A stretch of 64,000 nucleotides of DNA, from assembly GCA_964388575.1 (NCBI GenBank), contig CAYMAZ010000001.1, forward strand, positions 78,280 through 142,279. The letters are read 5' to 3'. Position 1 is the stretch's first letter, and each line of letters starts with the position of its first letter. This document shows, in pieces, positions 61,415-64,000 of this stretch. A model generated the notes under the pieces. The model did no database searches. It worked only from the letters and a program-made list of their open reading frames with translations, and had not been told where the DNA came from. Position numbers and translations under genes: made by a program. The stretch is from CAYMAZ01 sp964388575 (GTDB taxonomy: Bacteria > Bacteroidota > Bacteroidia > Bacteroidales > DTU049).

Positions 61415-61466
61415 TTTCTAGTGTTTTATTCAACGTTTTCAGTACAAAAATAAATAAAGTTTTCAG
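61412..61466. repeat. 55-bp direct repeat, left copy, at gap edge
   Basis: These 55 bases are repeated exactly at 61567-61621, on the other side of the 100-N gap. A 55-base identity equals a common assembly k-mer length. Confidence 0.9.
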
Positions 61467-61566
61467 NNNNNNNNNNNNNNNNNNNNNNNNNNNNNNNNNN
61501 NNNNNNNNNNNNNNNNNNNNNNNNNNNNNNNNNNNNNNNNNNNNNNNNNNNNNNNNNNNNNNNNNN
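61467..61566. other. Assembly gap of 100 N
   Basis: A fixed-size run of 100 N, flanked by identical 55-bp sequences on both sides. The contig ends probably overlap, and the gap may have zero real length. Confidence 0.9.
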
Positions 61567-61621
61567 AACTTTCTAGTGTTTTATTCAACGTTTTCAGTAC
61601 AAAAATAAATAAAGTTTTCAG
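61567..61621. repeat. 55-bp direct repeat, right copy, at gap edge
   Basis: Exact copy of 61412-61466. See the gap entry. Confidence 0.9.
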
Positions 61622-61673
61622 ATTCAACTAAAAAATTGTTCAATATATCTAAGAAAGAAAATGTTGAATAAAA
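61579..61673. repeat. 17-bp inverted repeat beside the IS end
   Basis: TTTTATTCAACGTTTTC (61579-61595) and GAAAATGTTGAATAAAA (61657-61673) are reverse complements with one mismatch. They flank 61 bases immediately left of the IS91-like element. Confidence 0.7.
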
Positions 61674-61901
61674 TCAAGTTGGACTATGCCGCCTTGCCTA
61701 TGGGTATTCTATATGATGTTTCTATGCTTTTGATTGATTTTGAATGTTTTTTGATTGGCTTTTTGGAAAAATAAAATGCAAAACCCAATGATTGTATACT
61801 TTTTTCTGCACGAAAAGGCATACTTTTTCCATTATGATTTTTTTCAAAACCATCCAATTTGCGAAACATTATATCAAAGAACTTTCATTGTTTGGCTTTT
61901 C

Positions 61902-63059
61902 TTATCCCCAGTCTTTGTTTGCAATGACTGCATGAATAACTTTCATTTTTCCGGTTTTGCATTTTTCACATTGCAAAGGGTCACGGTTTGTGATGTGCCG
62001 CCACACTTCAATGGCTTTCAAACCGGCCAGGACAGGCAAATAACTGTCTTTGCTGATCAGTGCAAAGCACTGCGACAATTTTGTACTCATATTGCGCATT
62101 GCCATAAAACCAAAATACCTGATCTTGTAAAACCCCGATGGCAACACATGCTGTAAAAACCTGCGGATAAATTCATCTGCTTTGAGTGTTATGGTCTTTC
62201 TTAGCCCTGCTGCCTTATAGTCCTTGTAGCTGAATGTTACGTTGCCGTTTGATTGTGATATAATCCTGTTGTTGGAAAGTGCCACCCTGTGAGAATAACT
62301 GCCCAGATATTTTATCAGACTGCCGGAATCAGAAAACGGTTTTTCACAATATACAACCCAGTTTTTGGCATAGCACAGTTGCTTCAGTCGGGCAATGTTT
62401 TCAATATCATCGGGCAACTTCATCTGCTCTGATTGTATGTCCTTCTCAATCATGCGATACAACATGCCTCTATATACTTTGCTTAATAATTTTACACACA
62501 GAAAAAAACTCTTCGCCGTGGGTGTCCATTCCATGCAGTCATCATCCAAGCCGCCAGCAGGAACAATAAAATGGACGTGCGGATGATAGATCAGTGTTTG
62601 CCCCCAGGTGTGCAAGATACCAACAGCTCCGATGTTTTTGCCAAAATGCTTTGGGTTTTTTGCTGTTTGCTCTAATGTTTTCCATGCTGCACTGAAAAGC
62701 AAATGATAGGCTCTGCTTTGATTGATATAGAACAATTTTCTTAAACATGCAGGAATGGTAAACACCACATGAAACTGCCGACCGGGTGGTGTTTTTCCCG
62801 TGAGTTTATCAACCCACTGATGCGTTTTTACAAATCTGCACTTGGGACAGTGTCTGTTTCTGCATGAATTATACGCTTGTCGGGTGTGTCCGCATGAAAC
62901 GCATTGTTCTATATGACCACCCAATTCCGCCGTGCGGCATGAAACAATTGCATCCCATGCCTTTAACTGATGCGGATGAAGTTTGTTGTTTAACAAAAAC
63001 TCCTTTGCATGGAACCGGAAGATGTCTGCCAGTTCCAGACTTTGCCTTTGGTTTTCCAT
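61902..63059 (-). CDS. IS91 family transposase (Y2 HUH)
   Basis: The 385-residue transposase has a zinc-binding N-terminus (Cys 53, 56, 66, 71, 74 in CVSCGHTRQAYNSCRNRHCP), the HUH motif HPHVH at 159-163 and two tyrosines four residues apart in KYLGSYSHRVALSNNRI (Tyr 251, Tyr 255). These are the catalytic groups for rolling-circle transposition. It starts 12 bases after the recombinase gene stop and is likely co-transcribed with it. Confidence 0.93.
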   Translation of the reverse strand: MENQRQSLELADIFRFHAKEFLLNNKLHPHQLKAWDAIVSCRTAELGGHIEQCVSCGHTRQAYNSCRNRHCPKCRFVKTHQWVDKLTGKTPPGRQFHVVFTIPACLRKLFYINQSRAYHLLFSAAWKTLEQTAKNPKHFGKNIGAVGILHTWGQTLIYHPHVHFIVPAGGLDDDCMEWTPTAKSFFLCVKLLSKVYRGMLYRMIEKDIQSEQMKLPDDIENIARLKQLCYAKNWVVYCEKPFSDSGSLIKYLGSYSHRVALSNNRIISQSNGNVTFSYKDYKAAGLRKTITLKADEFIRRFLQHVLPSGFYKIRYFGFMAMRNMSTKLSQCFALISKDSYLPVLAGLKAIEVWRHITNRDPLQCEKCKTGKMKVIHAVIANKDWG

Positions 63060-63071
63060 AGCTTCATGGTT

Positions 63072-63923
63072 TTACACGTCCATGAAATCCAATGGAGAAA
63101 CCACACTTGACGGGTTGATATTGGCAAGACTCAGATAAACGGAGGTTGTTCTGAGTGAATTGTGTCCCAGAAAGTGTTGTATCAGCTTCAGATTAACTCC
63201 CTGCTCCAGCAGGTGAGTGGCAAAGCAATGACGCAATGTGTGAAACGAAATGTCTTTCTTTATACCTGCTTTCTTTGCATTGTTCTGAACAATATTATTG
63301 AGTGTTGTGTCTGACAATGGAACACCCTTGTTACCCTGAGGTTCAAAAAGATATACTTTTGGTCGCTCAAGCCGGTAATAAAACCTCAACAACTCAAGTG
63401 TCTTCTTTGACAAAATAGTATATCTGTCTTTCTTTCCTTTACCCTGCACAACATGAATCTGCATTCGTGCCGAATCAATTGCCGATGGCTTGAGAAACTG
63501 AACTTCCTGTCTTCTCAATCCAGATGAATAGGCCAGCATGAGCAATGCCTTATGTTTAATGTTTCTGGTGCAGGCTATCAGTTGCTGAACTTCTTCCTGT
63601 GATAAAACAACAGGAAGCTTCTTTTCTCTTCTGGGCCTTTTGATTTTGAACGTTTCCCATTCTCGTTTCAACACATCTGTCTGCAATAACTTAAATGCAC
63701 TGATGGTTTGATTGATATAAGATGTTGAAATCTCATCGTTTTTCATCCGATGATACAAATAAGACTTCATCTGTTCGGCTGAAATATTTTCCAGTCCCGT
63801 TTTAAAAAATCTTTCTAAATTTGTCAAAAGCTCACTGTAGGTGCGAATCGTTCTCGGACTGTAATTACGCAGCTCCAATTCATAGACGAGCCGCTCAATG
63901 ATTTGAGTTTGTTGATCTTTCAT
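63072..63923 (-). CDS. Tyrosine recombinase of the IS91-like element
   Basis: The 283-residue integrase has an N-terminal SAM-like core-binding domain (LELRNYSPRTIRTYSELLTN). The catalytic set is Arg in SSGLRRQEVQFL, HTLRHCFATHLLEQG, GHNSLRTTSVYLSLANI with the final Tyr. The same gene pair (recombinase followed by Y2 transposase) is known in a subgroup of IS91-like elements. It is not the integrase of the 53-57 kb module, because it sits inside the IS ends. Confidence 0.92.
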   Translation of the reverse strand: MKDQQTQIIERLVYELELRNYSPRTIRTYSELLTNLERFFKTGLENISAEQMKSYLYHRMKNDEISTSYINQTISAFKLLQTDVLKREWETFKIKRPRREKKLPVVLSQEEVQQLIACTRNIKHKALLMLAYSSGLRRQEVQFLKPSAIDSARMQIHVVQGKGKKDRYTILSKKTLELLRFYYRLERPKVYLFEPQGNKGVPLSDTTLNNIVQNNAKKAGIKKDISFHTLRHCFATHLLEQGVNLKLIQHFLGHNSLRTTSVYLSLANINPSSVVSPLDFMDV

Positions 63924-63969
63924 GATGATGTAATTTTATATTTGGTAGTACAAAATTAACATCATTCTG

Positions 63970-63989
63970 CCGCCTCCGCAAGGGGGCGG
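63970..63989. repeat. Terminal hairpin of the IS91-like element
   Basis: CCGCCTCC and GGGGGCGG form an 8-bp stem with one T-G wobble around a GCAA tetraloop. It lies four bases from GTTC. IS91 ends carry such subterminal hairpins, used in initiation or termination of rolling-circle transfer. Confidence 0.75.
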
Positions 63990-64000
63990 TTTAGTTCAAC

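Larger units (their letters stand above)
61678..64000 (-). mobile_element. IS91-like element with Y2 transposase plus tyrosine recombinase
   Basis: The ends GTTGGACTATGCCGCC (61678-61693) and GGCGGTTTAGTTCAAC (63985-64000) are inverted repeats with 13 of 16 matches. The right end carries a GC-rich hairpin (separate entry). Both genes run leftward. CAAG at 61675-61678 on the left and GTTC at 63994-63997 on the right recall IS91-type insertion tetranucleotides. The non-coding left part (61694-61901) shows no gene. The exact right boundary coincides with the window edge and cannot be checked. Confidence 0.7.

Noticed and set aside
61684..61869. 61-codon ORF at the left IS end
   Set aside because: It overlaps the IS terminus, has no family signature and lies in the normally non-coding end of the element.

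Overview
The window is a low-GC bacterial chromosome segment, most likely from the phylum Bacteroidetes (Bacteroidota). The evidence is the BatA-E/MoxR aerotolerance operon, a type IX secretion 'type B' C-terminal domain, DUF2752/DUF4190/DUF4783/DUF5063-type neighbours, a BlaI/BlaR-TonB pair, weak Shine-Dalgarno signals and many TAnnTTTG (-7) promoter boxes. It appears to be a metagenome or draft scaffold, because it contains a 10-N gap (11219-11228) and a 100-N gap (61467-61566).

From 1 to 7.5 kb lies a leftward moxR-DUF58-hypothetical-batA-batB-batC-batD operon, with batD cut by the window edge. From 7.7 to 12.1 kb are leftward genes: a metal exporter, a cupin, a YrdC/YciO protein, the NAD(P)HX repair enzyme (broken by the gap) and two small membrane proteins. 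From 12.1 to 24.6 kb are rightward housekeeping genes: ruvX-def and envelope lipoproteins, dnaK, rplS, mutL, two rhomboids (the second apparently dead) and an SDR. From 24.6 to 38.5 kb are a GT39-like membrane protein, an EEP phosphatase, uvrB, yihY, nadC, a DUF255 thioredoxin-like protein, blaR/blaI, an RRM protein and the primary sigma factor.

From 38.7 to 52.5 kb is an envelope and secretion block. It holds a membrane protein, a secreted dockerin-like protein, a 1725-residue secreted repeat protein with a T9SS type B sorting domain, and a complete RND efflux operon (adaptor, pump, TolC).

From about 52.6 kb to the end the window is accessory DNA. First comes a mobile-element module of higher GC with an unknown 505-residue protein, an excisionase-like HTH protein behind iteron-like repeats, and a BT4734/PriCT/VirE-type primase-helicase. 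An AT-rich block follows, partly bounded by a 27-bp direct repeat. It carries a shortened DNA polymerase III alpha-like protein that seems to have lost one catalytic aspartate, and a radical SAM enzyme with a previously unlisted 35-residue ORF right behind it. Next is a one-gene cassette bounded by GTTATCGG inverted ends next to a structured repeat. The window closes with an IS91-like element carrying both a Y2 HUH transposase and a tyrosine recombinase. The strongest candidates for something undescribed are the radical SAM/peptide pair, the degenerate polymerase and the cassette boundaries between 57.3 and 61.5 kb. All family assignments come from reading the sequence by eye; no database search was run.
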